A stretch of DNA of 64,000 bases from Maridesulfovibrio frigidus DSM 17176. Lineage in GTDB: Bacteria; Desulfobacterota; Desulfovibrionia; Desulfovibrionales; Desulfovibrionaceae. The stretch covers positions 186,001 through 250,000 of the forward strand of contig NZ_JONL01000002.1 in NCBI RefSeq assembly GCF_000711735.1. Reading direction: 5' to 3'. How positions within the stretch are numbered: position 1 is the first letter of the stretch; each line of letters begins with the position of its first letter. The translations under genes and the position numbers were made by a program. Below the pieces are notes generated by a model. That model was not told the origin of the DNA, did no database searches, and saw only the letters and a program-made list of their open reading frames with translations. Of the stretch, positions 10,387-18,732 are shown in pieces.

Positions 10387-12072
10387 ATGTCTGTAGAAGA
10401 AGATTTCTTCTATTACGGGCGTGAAGAACCCGCTGCTGAAGAGACTGGTGGACGTCTGCCCACGGCCCTAGTCTTCCCCGGCAGAAAGGGAGCTGCTTTA
10501 TCCACATTAGGGTGGCAGGCTGTTTATCGCCTGCTTGCTCCTGACGAAGGATTGGCAGTTGAAAGGTTCTTTCTAGGCGACCCTGGAAAATCGGCTGTTT
10601 CCATGGACAGTGACAAAGAACTGTCCGAGTTTCCCCTGATCGGTTTCAGCATCAACTTCGAGGAGGAGTACCTCCACCCAGTTAGAATGCTGAAAGATTC
10701 GGGCGTTCCACCGCTTGCGGCGGAACGCCCGGGCTTCCCTCTGGTCATGGCCGGAGGCCCGGTTGCATTTCTGAACCCAGCTCCAATTGCGCCCTTTTTC
10801 GATCTTTTCTGGGTAGGAGAAGCCGAAGCAGGTCTCAAGGATTTATGTATAGAGCTTAAGCACCATATTTTTAATGGTGGAAGCAAAGATGACTTTCTTG
10901 ACCTGATAAAAGACAGACCCGGTGTATATGTACCCGGCAAAACAACAAATCAGGTCAAAAGAGCTGTTGTACCCCCTGCTATCGGTAATAATAACGAGCA
11001 GGTTCCTGTTCTTACGTCTCCAGCGTACTCATGCTTCATCAGTCCCGAAGCAGTATTTAAAGATATGTTTTTGGTTGAAGTAAACAGAGGCTGCCCTTAC
11101 GGGTGCAGATTCTGCGCAGCGGGATACATTTATAGACCGCCAAGGCATGCTTCAATCGACCAGTTGAAAGAAATAGTTGAACTTGCTGATCCCCCTAAAG
11201 TCGGCCTCGTGGGCACTGCTCTTACTGATTGGCCCGACCTTGTTCCATATATTAACTGGCTCAAAAACAGGAAAACAAAATTTTCGCTATCCTCAGTGCG
11301 AGCTGATGGACTTACAGTAGAATTGCTCGATATATTGAGAGCCTCCGGTGTGCGCACTGTTACACTAGCTCTTGAAGGTGCAAGCAAAAGACTGCGCGAC
11401 TCTACAAATAAAAATTTAAAGGAAGAAGATTTCCTTAATGCAGTTGAACTATGCGCATCCAAAGGCGTAAACCATTTACGGATTTACATCATTGTGGGCT
11501 GGCCCGGTGAGACAGAAGAAGACTACGAAGAATTATCAGAAATGCTTGAGAAGATAGATCAGGCTCGCAGCCGTGGTCAGGGCAATAAGAAAAAACAATA
11601 CATGCGCATCACCTTAGGAGCCAGTTGCCTTGTTCCAAAACCGTGGACCCCGTTGCAGTGGGCCGCGATGCCACCTGAAAAAGATCTCAAAGATATCCTG
11701 ACTAAAGTTAAATCCCTCACTAAGAAATATAAGGGAATAGCATTTTCAGGCGATTCACCTTTTCAAGCGAGATTGCAGGGCATACTCGCTCGCGGTAATG
11801 AAGAACTACATAAATTTATTATGATCGCTGCCGAGAAAGGCGGATGGAAAAAAGCCTTCAAATATTACGAAGGCGACCTTGAAAAATTCATAGACCACAA
11901 TTTAGATAAAGAAACCCCGCTCCCATGGGATTTCATTGATACGGGCATAAATAAATCATACTTATGGCGCGAATGGGAACGATACCAGAAAGCAGTATTA
12001 ACTCCGCCCTGTCCAGCTAAGGGATGTGAAGAGTGTAAAATGTGTGGAATGCAAAAGTGGCTTAGCGAATAA
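10387..12072 (+). CDS. Radical SAM protein downstream of ftsZ, function unknown
   Basis: Predicted 561-aa radical SAM enzyme. The 4Fe-4S/SAM triad CxxxCxxC is seen at Cys236, Cys240 and Cys243 (RGCPYGCRFCAAG), followed by motifs of the TIM-barrel core such as EGASKRLRDSTNKNL and IIVGWPGETEEDYEE. The first 200 residues resemble the cobalamin-binding-like N-terminus of the uncharacterised radical SAM group often called TIGR03960-like, without an obvious B12 motif. The last 30 residues form a second Cys cluster (CPAKGCEECKMCG) that could bind another metal centre. It lies 68 bp after ftsZ and is probably co-transcribed, but a role in division is only an inference. The substrate is unknown. Confidence 0.85.
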   Translation: MSVEEDFFYYGREEPAAEETGGRLPTALVFPGRKGAALSTLGWQAVYRLLAPDEGLAVERFFLGDPGKSAVSMDSDKELSEFPLIGFSINFEEEYLHPVRMLKDSGVPPLAAERPGFPLVMAGGPVAFLNPAPIAPFFDLFWVGEAEAGLKDLCIELKHHIFNGGSKDDFLDLIKDRPGVYVPGKTTNQVKRAVVPPAIGNNNEQVPVLTSPAYSCFISPEAVFKDMFLVEVNRGCPYGCRFCAAGYIYRPPRHASIDQLKEIVELADPPKVGLVGTALTDWPDLVPYINWLKNRKTKFSLSSVRADGLTVELLDILRASGVRTVTLALEGASKRLRDSTNKNLKEEDFLNAVELCASKGVNHLRIYIIVGWPGETEEDYEELSEMLEKIDQARSRGQGNKKKQYMRITLGASCLVPKPWTPLQWAAMPPEKDLKDILTKVKSLTKKYKGIAFSGDSPFQARLQGILARGNEELHKFIMIAAEKGGWKKAFKYYEGDLEKFIDHNLDKETPLPWDFIDTGINKSYLWREWERYQKAVLTPPCPAKGCEECKMCGMQKWLSE

Positions 12073-12111
12073 ACCACTCCCTACTAAGCATTGCACGTTC
12101 TCCTTACCACC

Positions 12112-12147
12112 TGCACTTGTGCAACCCTTTGTGCATATTCATGCACA
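12112..12147. promoter_or_regulatory. Two palindromic activator sites upstream of the ZraP-like gene
   Basis: Two inverted repeats share the TGCAC/GTGCA half-site. The first is TGCAC-TT-GTGCA (12112-12123). The second is TGTGCAT-ATTC-ATGCACA (12130-12147). Their centres are 21 bp apart, two helical turns, and about 70-95 bp upstream of the -24/-12 promoter at 12209. That is the usual layout for enhancer sites of a sigma-54 activator, so the response regulator encoded at 15526 is the natural candidate. The sites are seen in the sequence; who binds them is inferred. Confidence 0.6.
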
Positions 12148-12208
12148 TACCTATAATCCAACCTTGACCTGTTTTCTATAATCACCTGCAATAATGCTAC
12201 TTATTACT

Positions 12209-12225
12209 TTGGCACGCATACTGCT
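12209..12225 (+). promoter_or_regulatory. Sigma-54 (-24/-12) promoter for the ZraP-like gene
   Basis: TTGGCACG-CATA-CTGCT matches the sigma-54 consensus (YTGGCACG-N4-TTGCW) at all but one of the key positions, with the GG and GC dinucleotides at the required spacing. Transcription would start near 12236, about 36 bp ahead of ATG 12272 and its AGGAG ribosome site. A sigma-54-dependent regulator is encoded in the same locus. Confidence 0.8.
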
Positions 12226-12271
12226 TTAAGTAATCCTGAGAGGGCAACAACATTTAACCGCAGGAGATCAG

Positions 12272-12736
12272 ATGACAAAGAAAACCTTGATCCCATTATT
12301 AGCAATATTCATACTTTCAATCGCAGCTGTAGCTATGGCTCGTGGTGGTTACCACGGCGGCGGCAATTGGGACGCTTATGAACAACTGACACCTGAAAAA
12401 CAGCAGCAAGTTCAAGCTATCATAAAGAATTACGAACCAACTTTCGAAAAGTTGAAAAGCCAACAGTGGGCAAAGCGTACAGAACTAAATGCTCTTGTCG
12501 AATCCGGCAAAGCAGATAAAGAAACAATCCACGCACTCGTGAAAGATCTCTCTGAAACAAGAGATAAAATGTATGCAGCCCATAAGCAGATGGCTTCAGA
12601 GATTGAAAAAGAAACCGGCCTGACATTTCCTGCAGCAGGAATGGGTCCTAGGGGTGGCAAGAACGGATGTGGAAAGAGGTCTCGCAGTAATTGCGGTGGC
12701 TCTGGATCACAGAACTGCCCCGGTCTTAACTCTTAA
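12272..12736 (+). CDS. zraP: ZraP/Spy-like periplasmic metal-binding chaperone
   Basis: A 154-aa secreted protein of the ZraP/CpxP/Spy type, which act as periplasmic chaperones and, for ZraP, bind zinc and feed back on the ZraS kinase. The signal peptide covers about residues 1-23 (hydrophobic core, then AMA|RGG). The mature part has LTPEKQQQVQAIIKNYEPTF, the LTPEQ-like helical motif, and long charged helices. The C-terminal 30 residues are Gly/Cys/Ser rich (GCGKRSRSNCGG), a probable metal-binding tail. It is driven by the sigma-54 promoter at 12209, ends before a strong terminator, and lies upstream of a kinase/regulator pair, as in zraPSR loci. Confidence 0.85.
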   Translation: MTKKTLIPLLAIFILSIAAVAMARGGYHGGGNWDAYEQLTPEKQQQVQAIIKNYEPTFEKLKSQQWAKRTELNALVESGKADKETIHALVKDLSETRDKMYAAHKQMASEIEKETGLTFPAAGMGPRGGKNGCGKRSRSNCGGSGSQNCPGLNS

Positions 12737-12780
12737 ATGATTTAATTAGCGTTCATCTACACAGAATTAGGAAAACGGGT

Positions 12781-12812
12781 AAAAAGGAGGACTTTTCAGT
12801 CCTCCTTTTTTT
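12781..12812 (+). terminator. Rho-independent terminator after the ZraP-like gene
   Basis: Stem GGAGGAC (12786-12792) pairs with GTCCTCC (12799-12805) around TTTTCA, flanked by A5 and followed by seven T. It separates the ZraP-like gene from the membrane protein and kinase genes. Confidence 0.9.
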
Positions 12813-12903
12813 GTTAATTGTACTTTCTATCATGGTAGTGTTTAAGCTATATAAATTTTGGTTTCAGTAATTACGTCAAAATTTTTCACTACAGGAGCAT
12901 CCT

Positions 12904-13794
12904 ATGTTTAGAAAAATCACTTCACTGGTAAGTTTTTTCTCGATAATCATCCTATCCATAACAAGTGTTGTTCTTTATCTCGTGCCTCAGGGCCGCGTTG
13001 CATACTGGGCAAATTGGAATTTACTTGGGCTAAGCAAAGAACAATGGGGCGACATTCATATATGTACAGGAGTTCTTTTCCTTGTCGCATCCATTCTGCA
13101 TATCTGGCTGAACTGGAAACCTATTATGGCTTACCTCAAAAAAAAATCGGGTGCCGCAAACTTTTCTTCTCCTGCGTTTTTCATTAGTCTTATCATTACG
13201 CTTTATGTCGTCATTGGCGCCGTCGCAGGTGTACCACCTATGAATAATATACTCGAATTTTCTGCACATTTAAAAGATCAGGGCGCAGTAAAATACGGTG
13301 TACCGCCATACGGACATGCGGAGCTCAGCTCACTTGGTGTATTTTGCAAACGCATGGGTCTTGATGCTGATAAGGCAATAGCTTCTCTTAAAGCAGCACA
13401 GATAGCTGTTGAATCTCCGAAGCAGTCCCTCAAAGAACTGGCCGGAAAGGCAGGGATTACACCTAAAGAGCTACATGAAATAATACTAAAAGATCAGCCG
13501 GGTGCAACTAAGAAAACTGACTCCCATAAAAAGAATGAAGCTACACACGAAAACGATGCTAAGGCTAAACCAGCCCCTAAGAATGAAGCCCACGAAAACG
13601 GCGCAGCTGGCATGGGACTCGGCAAGCTGACTCTGGAACAATACTGTGAAAGACAGAATATCGAATTAAACACTGCTCTAGCAATACTTGAAAAAGAAGG
13701 TGCTGTTGTTGACAAGTCTACACCCATCCGAGACATTGCCGGAATGCTTGACATGAACTCTCCGCGAGAGATCGGAAAACTTCTACACCCCTAA
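12904..13794 (+). CDS. DUF4405-type membrane protein with duplicated C-terminal repeat
   Basis: A 296-aa protein with an N-terminal membrane part: hydrophobic segments at about residues 8-29, 52-68 and 95-112. Histidines in HICTG and LHIWLNWKP sit in the second segment region, the pattern of DUF4405 proteins that resemble b-type cytochrome membrane domains. After it come two copies of a soluble repeat (about residues 137-195 and 238-296), each with LSSLGVFCKR or LTLEQYCER near its start, an A-rich helix, and an IxDIAG/LKELAG helix near its end. The copies are joined by a Lys/Glu/Ala-rich linker. ATG 12904 follows CAGGAG. It precedes the kinase gene by 15 bp. Its role in this stress locus is unknown. 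Confidence 0.75.
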   Translation: MFRKITSLVSFFSIIILSITSVVLYLVPQGRVAYWANWNLLGLSKEQWGDIHICTGVLFLVASILHIWLNWKPIMAYLKKKSGAANFSSPAFFISLIITLYVVIGAVAGVPPMNNILEFSAHLKDQGAVKYGVPPYGHAELSSLGVFCKRMGLDADKAIASLKAAQIAVESPKQSLKELAGKAGITPKELHEIILKDQPGATKKTDSHKKNEATHENDAKAKPAPKNEAHENGAAGMGLGKLTLEQYCERQNIELNTALAILEKEGAVVDKSTPIRDIAGMLDMNSPREIGKLLHP

Positions 13795-13809
13795 CGCAAT
13801 AGAATATTT

Positions 13810-15522
13810 ATGGAATTAAGCTCTAAAAGATCACATAAACTTCCGCTGGCTTTAGCGCTTCTGGCTCTGTTATTACTCGGAGCCGGAAGTCTTTACCTTA
13901 CGTGGCAAAACCTGCGTCAAATGCAACAGACTGTATTTGAACACATGCTGCTTTCTGCAAAATCCATTACCCGAGGACTTGATATTCAGCTAGCCGAAGG
14001 GATGCGCAGAATGCGTCGACAAGGTATGAAAAGTCATCAGGCGCAGGAAAATCTTGCGCCAGCGGCAAGAGAGCTTTTTAGAGAAATGGTCGCGCAGGGA
14101 GACCTGCTATTCATCGGATTATATGGACCAGACGATAAGCCACTGATTATCGTTGGACAAAATAAAATAGCATCAAAATTCACTCCCCCCCCAACAATAT
14201 TTAATATGATCCGGTCACTTAGAGAGTCCAGCACTCCGGTCATAATCAATGATAAGGCTTCCTTACTATATGGAACCGTTGGCCAACCTCACCTGCTGAG
14301 ACTATATGGACATAAAGACCAGCGCTTCCTACCACCGCAGGAACGGCAAACCTACCTTTTGCTGGTGCTTAATGCCGAGAAACATCTAGCTCAATTTAAA
14401 CAATATAAACGTGCGGCGCTTATTCAAACAGGATATGTCTTTATTGCCGGCTTTGTACTGTGGTTACTGGCTCTTGCTTATTTTAAACGCCGCGAGCAGG
14501 ACAAACAACTTGTTAAACTCGAACGGTTTCAGGCCAATCTTCTGGATCACATGCCGGATGGACTGCTGACCTTATCCCCTGACGGGAAAATTCTGGCAGC
14601 CAATGGCTCAGCGCATACTTTATTGAGCGCGAATGAAAAGGCCCCGCTTGTCGGGCGGGACTGGAAGGAATTTGCTTTCGATTCTCTTCAGGAATTTCGC
14701 AGAGGGGCTGTGCTGTGGGAAAGAGTGAAGCTTAACGGAATTAACCTAGAGTTGCTATTTTTCCAATATTTCGACAGCCCCGCAGATGTCCGCACAATGG
14801 TCATCATCCGGGACAAAACCGATATTGCCGAGCTTGAAGACGATCTTAACGAAGCACGTAGGCTAGCCTCAATAGGATCACTTGCAGCGGGTGTCGCACA
14901 TGAAATCCGCAACCCACTCAGTTCCCTACGTGGATTTGCGCAACTTTTTGCAGAGAAACTAAAAGATGAAAAGCCTTATGGAACATACGCAAAAACCATG
15001 CTTGAAGAAGCTGACAGGTTGAACCGTGTTGTTACGGACTTACTATATTTATCAAAACCGCACGAACTTGAGCCACAGATAGTTAATCTCGGCGAAATTT
15101 GCGATTCAATGAACACTTTGATGGGTTTTGATCTGGAACATAAAGGCACGGAACTAGAACATAGTCTCGATGTAAATGAGGTTTACGCTGACCCTGACAG
15201 CATCAGGCAGGTATTGTTAAATCTTCTGGTGAACAGTCTTGATGCTGTCCCTGAAGGTGATGGAAAGATTTCTATACACGCAAAAAAAAATGACCACGGA
15301 GTATGGATCAGCGTATGCGATAATGGACCGGGCATGCCGGAAGATGTTCGCAAACACGCACTTGAGCCATTCTTTACCGACAAGCCGAAAGGAACAGGAC
15401 TCGGACTAGCAATAGTTAATACTATAATGCGCGGCCATAGCGGACGTGTCACAATTTCACCTTCCGCTTCTCCCGGAACCTGTGTAGAACTTTTCTTCCC
15501 AAGCCCCCGTAATGAAGGATAA
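13810..15522 (+). CDS. zraS: ZraS-like membrane sensor histidine kinase
   Basis: A 570-aa inner-membrane histidine kinase. Membrane segments at about residues 13-33 and 198-222 bracket a periplasmic sensor region of some 165 residues. A PAS domain (about 236-340) follows, then the dimerisation/phosphoacceptor domain with His364 in AAGVAHEIRNPLSSLRG, and an HATPase domain with NLLVNSLDAV, DNGPGMP and GTGLGLAIV. The family and the next-door sigma-54 response regulator point to a ZraS/AtoS-type pair responding to envelope or metal stress. The spacing of 15 bp after the DUF4405 gene and 3 bp before the regulator suggests one operon. Confidence 0.88.
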   Translation: MELSSKRSHKLPLALALLALLLLGAGSLYLTWQNLRQMQQTVFEHMLLSAKSITRGLDIQLAEGMRRMRRQGMKSHQAQENLAPAARELFREMVAQGDLLFIGLYGPDDKPLIIVGQNKIASKFTPPPTIFNMIRSLRESSTPVIINDKASLLYGTVGQPHLLRLYGHKDQRFLPPQERQTYLLLVLNAEKHLAQFKQYKRAALIQTGYVFIAGFVLWLLALAYFKRREQDKQLVKLERFQANLLDHMPDGLLTLSPDGKILAANGSAHTLLSANEKAPLVGRDWKEFAFDSLQEFRRGAVLWERVKLNGINLELLFFQYFDSPADVRTMVIIRDKTDIAELEDDLNEARRLASIGSLAAGVAHEIRNPLSSLRGFAQLFAEKLKDEKPYGTYAKTMLEEADRLNRVVTDLLYLSKPHELEPQIVNLGEICDSMNTLMGFDLEHKGTELEHSLDVNEVYADPDSIRQVLLNLLVNSLDAVPEGDGKISIHAKKNDHGVWISVCDNGPGMPEDVRKHALEPFFTDKPKGTGLGLAIVNTIMRGHSGRVTISPSASPGTCVELFFPSPRNEG

Positions 15523-15525
15523 TAT

Positions 15526-16917
15526 ATGTCCATGACCGATAAAAATGTACTCATAGTTGATGATGAACCTTCTCTTCGCCTGCTCATAAGAGCTGTACTT
15601 GAAGATGATGGTTGGACTGTGCACGAAGCAATTTCTGGAGAGGAAGCCCTTACGATGCTTCCAAACCTAACGCTCAATACTGCACTGATTGATATGCGCA
15701 TGGGCGGCATGGATGGTATGACTCTGCTGAAAGAAATTCACGCAAAAATACCCGGCCTCCCAGTCATAATGTTAACAGCGTACGGCAATGTAAGTGCCGC
15801 AGTAGTTGCCATGAAACATGGTGCTTTCGACTACCTCACAAAACCTGCTGACAACGAAGAACTGAAAGCAGTGATGGCAAAGGCCCTCGACTATTCCAGA
15901 CTCGTAGATGAAAATGAACGTCTCAAATCAGCTGTAGAGGCGACAGAGAAAATGATTGGTAACAGTCAGCCCATGCGCGATGTAAAAGAACTCATCGAGC
16001 AGGCCGGCCCTTCGGAAGCCACTATTCTGGTTCTCGGTGAATCCGGAACAGGTAAGGAACTAGTTGCAGAAGGACTCCACCGCGCCAGCCACAGAGCGGA
16101 CAAACCACTCATAAAGGTAAACTGTGCCGCCCTTCCCGGAGATCTTCTCGAGAGCGAACTCTTCGGTTACGTAAAAGGGGCATTCACAGGGGCCGCAACC
16201 AATAAACCCGGAAGATTCCAGCTAGCTTCCGGCGGCACTCTTTTCCTAGATGAAATCGGTGAAATGGAACAAGTTCTTCAAGCAAAAATTTTACGTGCTA
16301 TTCAAGAAAAAGTGGTTGAACCACTAGGCAGTGTCGCACCTGTAGAAACCGATGTACGCATAATCGCTGCGACCAACCGCGACTTAAAAGTGGAAGTGGA
16401 AAAAGGTAACTTCCGCGAAGATTTATATTACAGGTTAGGAGTTCTTGAAATCCGCATTCCGCCCTTAAGAGAAAGACCCAGTGATATTCCAGCACTGGTC
16501 GCACACCTGCTAGAAAAGCTAGGGCGAAAGAACAATAAAAAAGTGCGCTCAGTAAGTCCGTCTTTTCTGGATGAACTCAGCCGCTACGGCTGGCCCGGAA
16601 ATGTTCGTGAGCTTGAAAATGTACTTGAGCGAGCAATCATTCTCAGTAGATCCGAGGTACTTGGTACAGAGCTACTACCGCCTCAAATACTAAGCTCAGG
16701 CACATCGACAGCGACTCCAGCGGGAGAAACTCAAGCTGAGACGTCAGGCTTGCCCCCTAAAACATCTTCCGCGCCACTAGATGACGCTGAACGACAAGCA
16801 CTAATTACGGCCCTTGAAGCAAATCAGGACCACCGTGAGCGTACAGCCGATGCATTAGGAATCAGCCGCCGTACACTGCAATACAAACTTAAAAAATACG
16901 GTCTCACCAGAAGATAG
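15526..16917 (+). CDS. zraR: ZraR-like sigma-54-dependent response regulator
   Basis: A 463-aa NtrC-family activator. The receiver domain (1-120) has the acidic pair at Asp12/Asp13 and the phosphoacceptor Asp56 in ALIDMRMGG. The AAA+ domain carries Walker A GESGTGKE, the sigma-54 contact loop GAFTGA and the Walker B-like [12 protein letters not shown] Fis-type helix-turn-helix ends the protein ([22 protein letters not shown]). ATG 15526 lies 3 bp after the kinase stop. The likely target is the -24/-12 promoter at 12209 with the paired palindromes upstream of it. Confidence 0.9.
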   Translation: MSMTDKNVLIVDDEPSLRLLIRAVLEDDGWTVHEAISGEEALTMLPNLTLNTALIDMRMGGMDGMTLLKEIHAKIPGLPVIMLTAYGNVSAAVVAMKHGAFDYLTKPADNEELKAVMAKALDYSRLVDENERLKSAVEATEKMIGNSQPMRDVKELIEQAGPSEATILVLGESGTGKELVAEGLHRASHRADKPLIKVNCAALPGDLLESELFGYVKGAFTGAATNKPGRFQLASGGTLFLDEIGEMEQVLQAKILRAIQEKVVEPLGSVAPVETDVRIIAATNRDLKVEVEKGNFREDLYYRLGVLEIRIPPLRERPSDIPALVAHLLEKLGRKNNKKVRSVSPSFLDELSRYGWPGNVRELENVLERAIILSRSEVLGTELLPPQILSSGTSTATPAGETQAETSGLPPKTSSAPLDDAERQALITALEANQDHRERTADALGISRRTLQYKLKKYGLTRR

Positions 16918-16960
16918 TTACTACTCGGTTCTAAACAGCCTTATATTTCTGAATCATTAA

Positions 16961-16996
16961 AAAAAAAGGATAGTTCTTTCGAACTGTCCTTTTTTT
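16961..16996 (+). terminator. Terminator after the Zra-like operon
   Basis: A-tract, then stem GGATAGTTC (16968-16976), tetraloop TTTC, GAACTGTCC (16981-16989) with one G-T pair, then seven T. Confidence 0.9.
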
Positions 16997-17341
16997 CGCC
17001 ATTTTTTCTAAAAAGTCATAAAAATATATTTTTATCATCCAATCCTACAACAATTATGTTCCTTAGATATTTCATAAAATATTCCCTGTACTTTTTTTCT
17101 AGATAAGGCCTTATCCCCCACCATGCCTGCGTTCACTCCATTTTATGTATCAATTTTTAAAAACCTTTTTTTTTAATCTAATGCACAAAAAATATGCAGA
17201 TTTATTTGCAACAATCACTATATTTGACATACTATTCTTATTTATCTACTCTTAAGACTGAAAAAGACTAATTCCAAAATTAAAATTTAGCTGGATTAAT
17301 CTCTTTTAAATTTTGTTTTACTCTAACAAATGTAACGAACT

Positions 17342-17376
17342 TGCATTCAATGCACTAGACTTGTACATTCAATGCA
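17342..17376. repeat. Tandem operator-like palindromes upstream of proV
   Basis: The 11-mer CATTCAATGCA occurs at 17344-17354 and again at 17366-17376, a 22-bp period (two helical turns). The first copy is a perfect palindrome, TGCATT-C-AATGCA at 17342-17354; the second is nearly one (TACATT-C-AATGCA). Such phased dyads usually bind a dimeric regulator cooperatively. The factor cannot be named. Confidence 0.6.
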
Positions 17377-17405
17377 ACGAGAGACATACTATAGCAACAA
17401 ACAAT

Positions 17406-17455
17406 TACTGCATTAAAACGTACTGTTATTTTTTTATACTGCATAAAAAGATACT
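17406..17455. repeat. Imperfect 19-bp direct repeat upstream of proV
   Basis: TACTGCATTAAAACGTACT (17406-17424) and TACTGCATAAAAAGATACT (17437-17455) agree at 16 of 19 positions with a 31-bp period, close to three helical turns. They lie 85-135 bp before the proV start and may be a second class of regulator site. Confidence 0.5.
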
Positions 17456-17540
17456 TTAATAATACATTAAGTATATCACTTAACTCTCCCGCCAAGCTTT
17501 AAGCTGAAGGCGGATTTTTGGTTTTCTAACTGGAGAAATC

Positions 17541-18731
17541 ATGGAAAAAATACGCGTCGAAAACCTTTACAAAATCTTTGGCCCTCAGCCAGCTAAAGTC
17601 ATCCCAATGCTTGAACAAAAAGCATCTAAGGATGAAATAATGAAAAAGACCAAGCACGGAGTTGGCGTTAATAACGCGTCTTTTTCCGTTGAAGAGGGTG
17701 AAATAGTCGTTGTTATGGGTCTCTCGGGCAGTGGTAAATCCACTCTCGTCAGATGCATAAACAGACTGATTGAACCCACTCAAGGCCGCATTTTCATTGA
17801 TGGCATCGACCTTACATCCTTAAATAAGGATGAACTACGCAAAGTACGTCTTGAAAAACTTGGAATGGTTTTTCAGAACTTTGCTCTATTTCCTCATCGT
17901 ACAGTTCTCCAGAACGCAGAATACGGCCTTGAAATAAAAGGTATGGAACCAGAAGAACGCAGCAAAAAAGCGTACGAAGCACTTGAGCTTGTTGGCCTTA
18001 AAGGATGGGAAGACTCATATCCGAGCCAGCTTTCTGGTGGAATGCAGCAAAGAGTTGGACTTGCCAGAGCACTTGCTCTTGATCCAGACATATTGCTTAT
18101 GGATGAGGCTTTCAGCGCACTCGATCCACTTATTCGCCGAGACATGCAAGACGAACTTATCAGCTTGCAGGACCGCATGCAGAAGACAATCCTCTTCATC
18201 AGTCATGACCTTGATGAAGCATTAAAACTTGGCGATCGCATTGTTCTCATGAAGGACGGAGAAATAGTTCAGGTAGGAACCCCCGAAGACATCCTGACTA
18301 ATCCGGCTAACGATTACGTCTCCCGCTTTGTAGAAGATGTCGATATCACCAAAGTTCTCACAGCCGAATCCGTAATGAAAAAGACGGAAGCTGCCGGTCA
18401 TATCAAAACGGATGGACCAAGAGCTGCTCTTCGCAAAATGCGTAAAAATAGCATCTCCAGCCTTTTTATATTGAACGAAGAGCGCAGACTTATGGGCGTT
18501 GTCAATGCGCAGGACTGCGCTAAACTTGTCGAAGAAGGCTCAAGCGACCTTAGAAGTGTAATTTGCACAACCTGCAAAACAACACATCTAGACACGCCAG
18601 CTCAGGATTTATTTATTATTATGCAGGATCTCGGCTATCCGCTAGCTGTTGTTGATGACGACAACAAATTAAGGGGCGTAATTATCCGAGGTTCATTAAT
18701 TGCCGCGATGGCTGAAAGAGGGGGCAATTAA
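17541..18731 (+). CDS. proV: ProV, glycine betaine/proline ABC transporter ATPase
   Basis: A 396-aa ATPase energising osmoprotectant uptake. Walker A is GLSGSGKST near residue 58, the ABC signature LSGGMQQRVGLARAL follows in the middle, and Walker B LLMDEAFSALDPL. The last 115 residues form a pair of CBS domains (AESVMKKTE, then LRGVIIRG), which in osmoregulatory ABC transporters sense ionic strength. ATG 17541 follows TGGAG. It is the first gene of proVWX with only 1 bp between it and proW. Confidence 0.95.
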   Translation: MEKIRVENLYKIFGPQPAKVIPMLEQKASKDEIMKKTKHGVGVNNASFSVEEGEIVVVMGLSGSGKSTLVRCINRLIEPTQGRIFIDGIDLTSLNKDELRKVRLEKLGMVFQNFALFPHRTVLQNAEYGLEIKGMEPEERSKKAYEALELVGLKGWEDSYPSQLSGGMQQRVGLARALALDPDILLMDEAFSALDPLIRRDMQDELISLQDRMQKTILFISHDLDEALKLGDRIVLMKDGEIVQVGTPEDILTNPANDYVSRFVEDVDITKVLTAESVMKKTEAAGHIKTDGPRAALRKMRKNSISSLFILNEERRLMGVVNAQDCAKLVEEGSSDLRSVICTTCKTTHLDTPAQDLFIIMQDLGYPLAVVDDDNKLRGVIIRGSLIAAMAERGGN

Positions 18732-18732
18732 T

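Larger units (their letters stand above)
16997..17540. other. AT-rich leader of the glycine betaine operon
   Basis: A 540-bp non-coding, strongly AT-rich stretch between the terminator at 16961 and proV. No credible ORF is visible. It contains two sets of repeats described separately (17342-17376 and 17406-17455). A hexamer TTGACA at about 17225 may be a -35 element, but no convincing -10 follows it. The length and repeats suggest several regulatory inputs, which fits osmotic control of proV. Confidence 0.55.
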
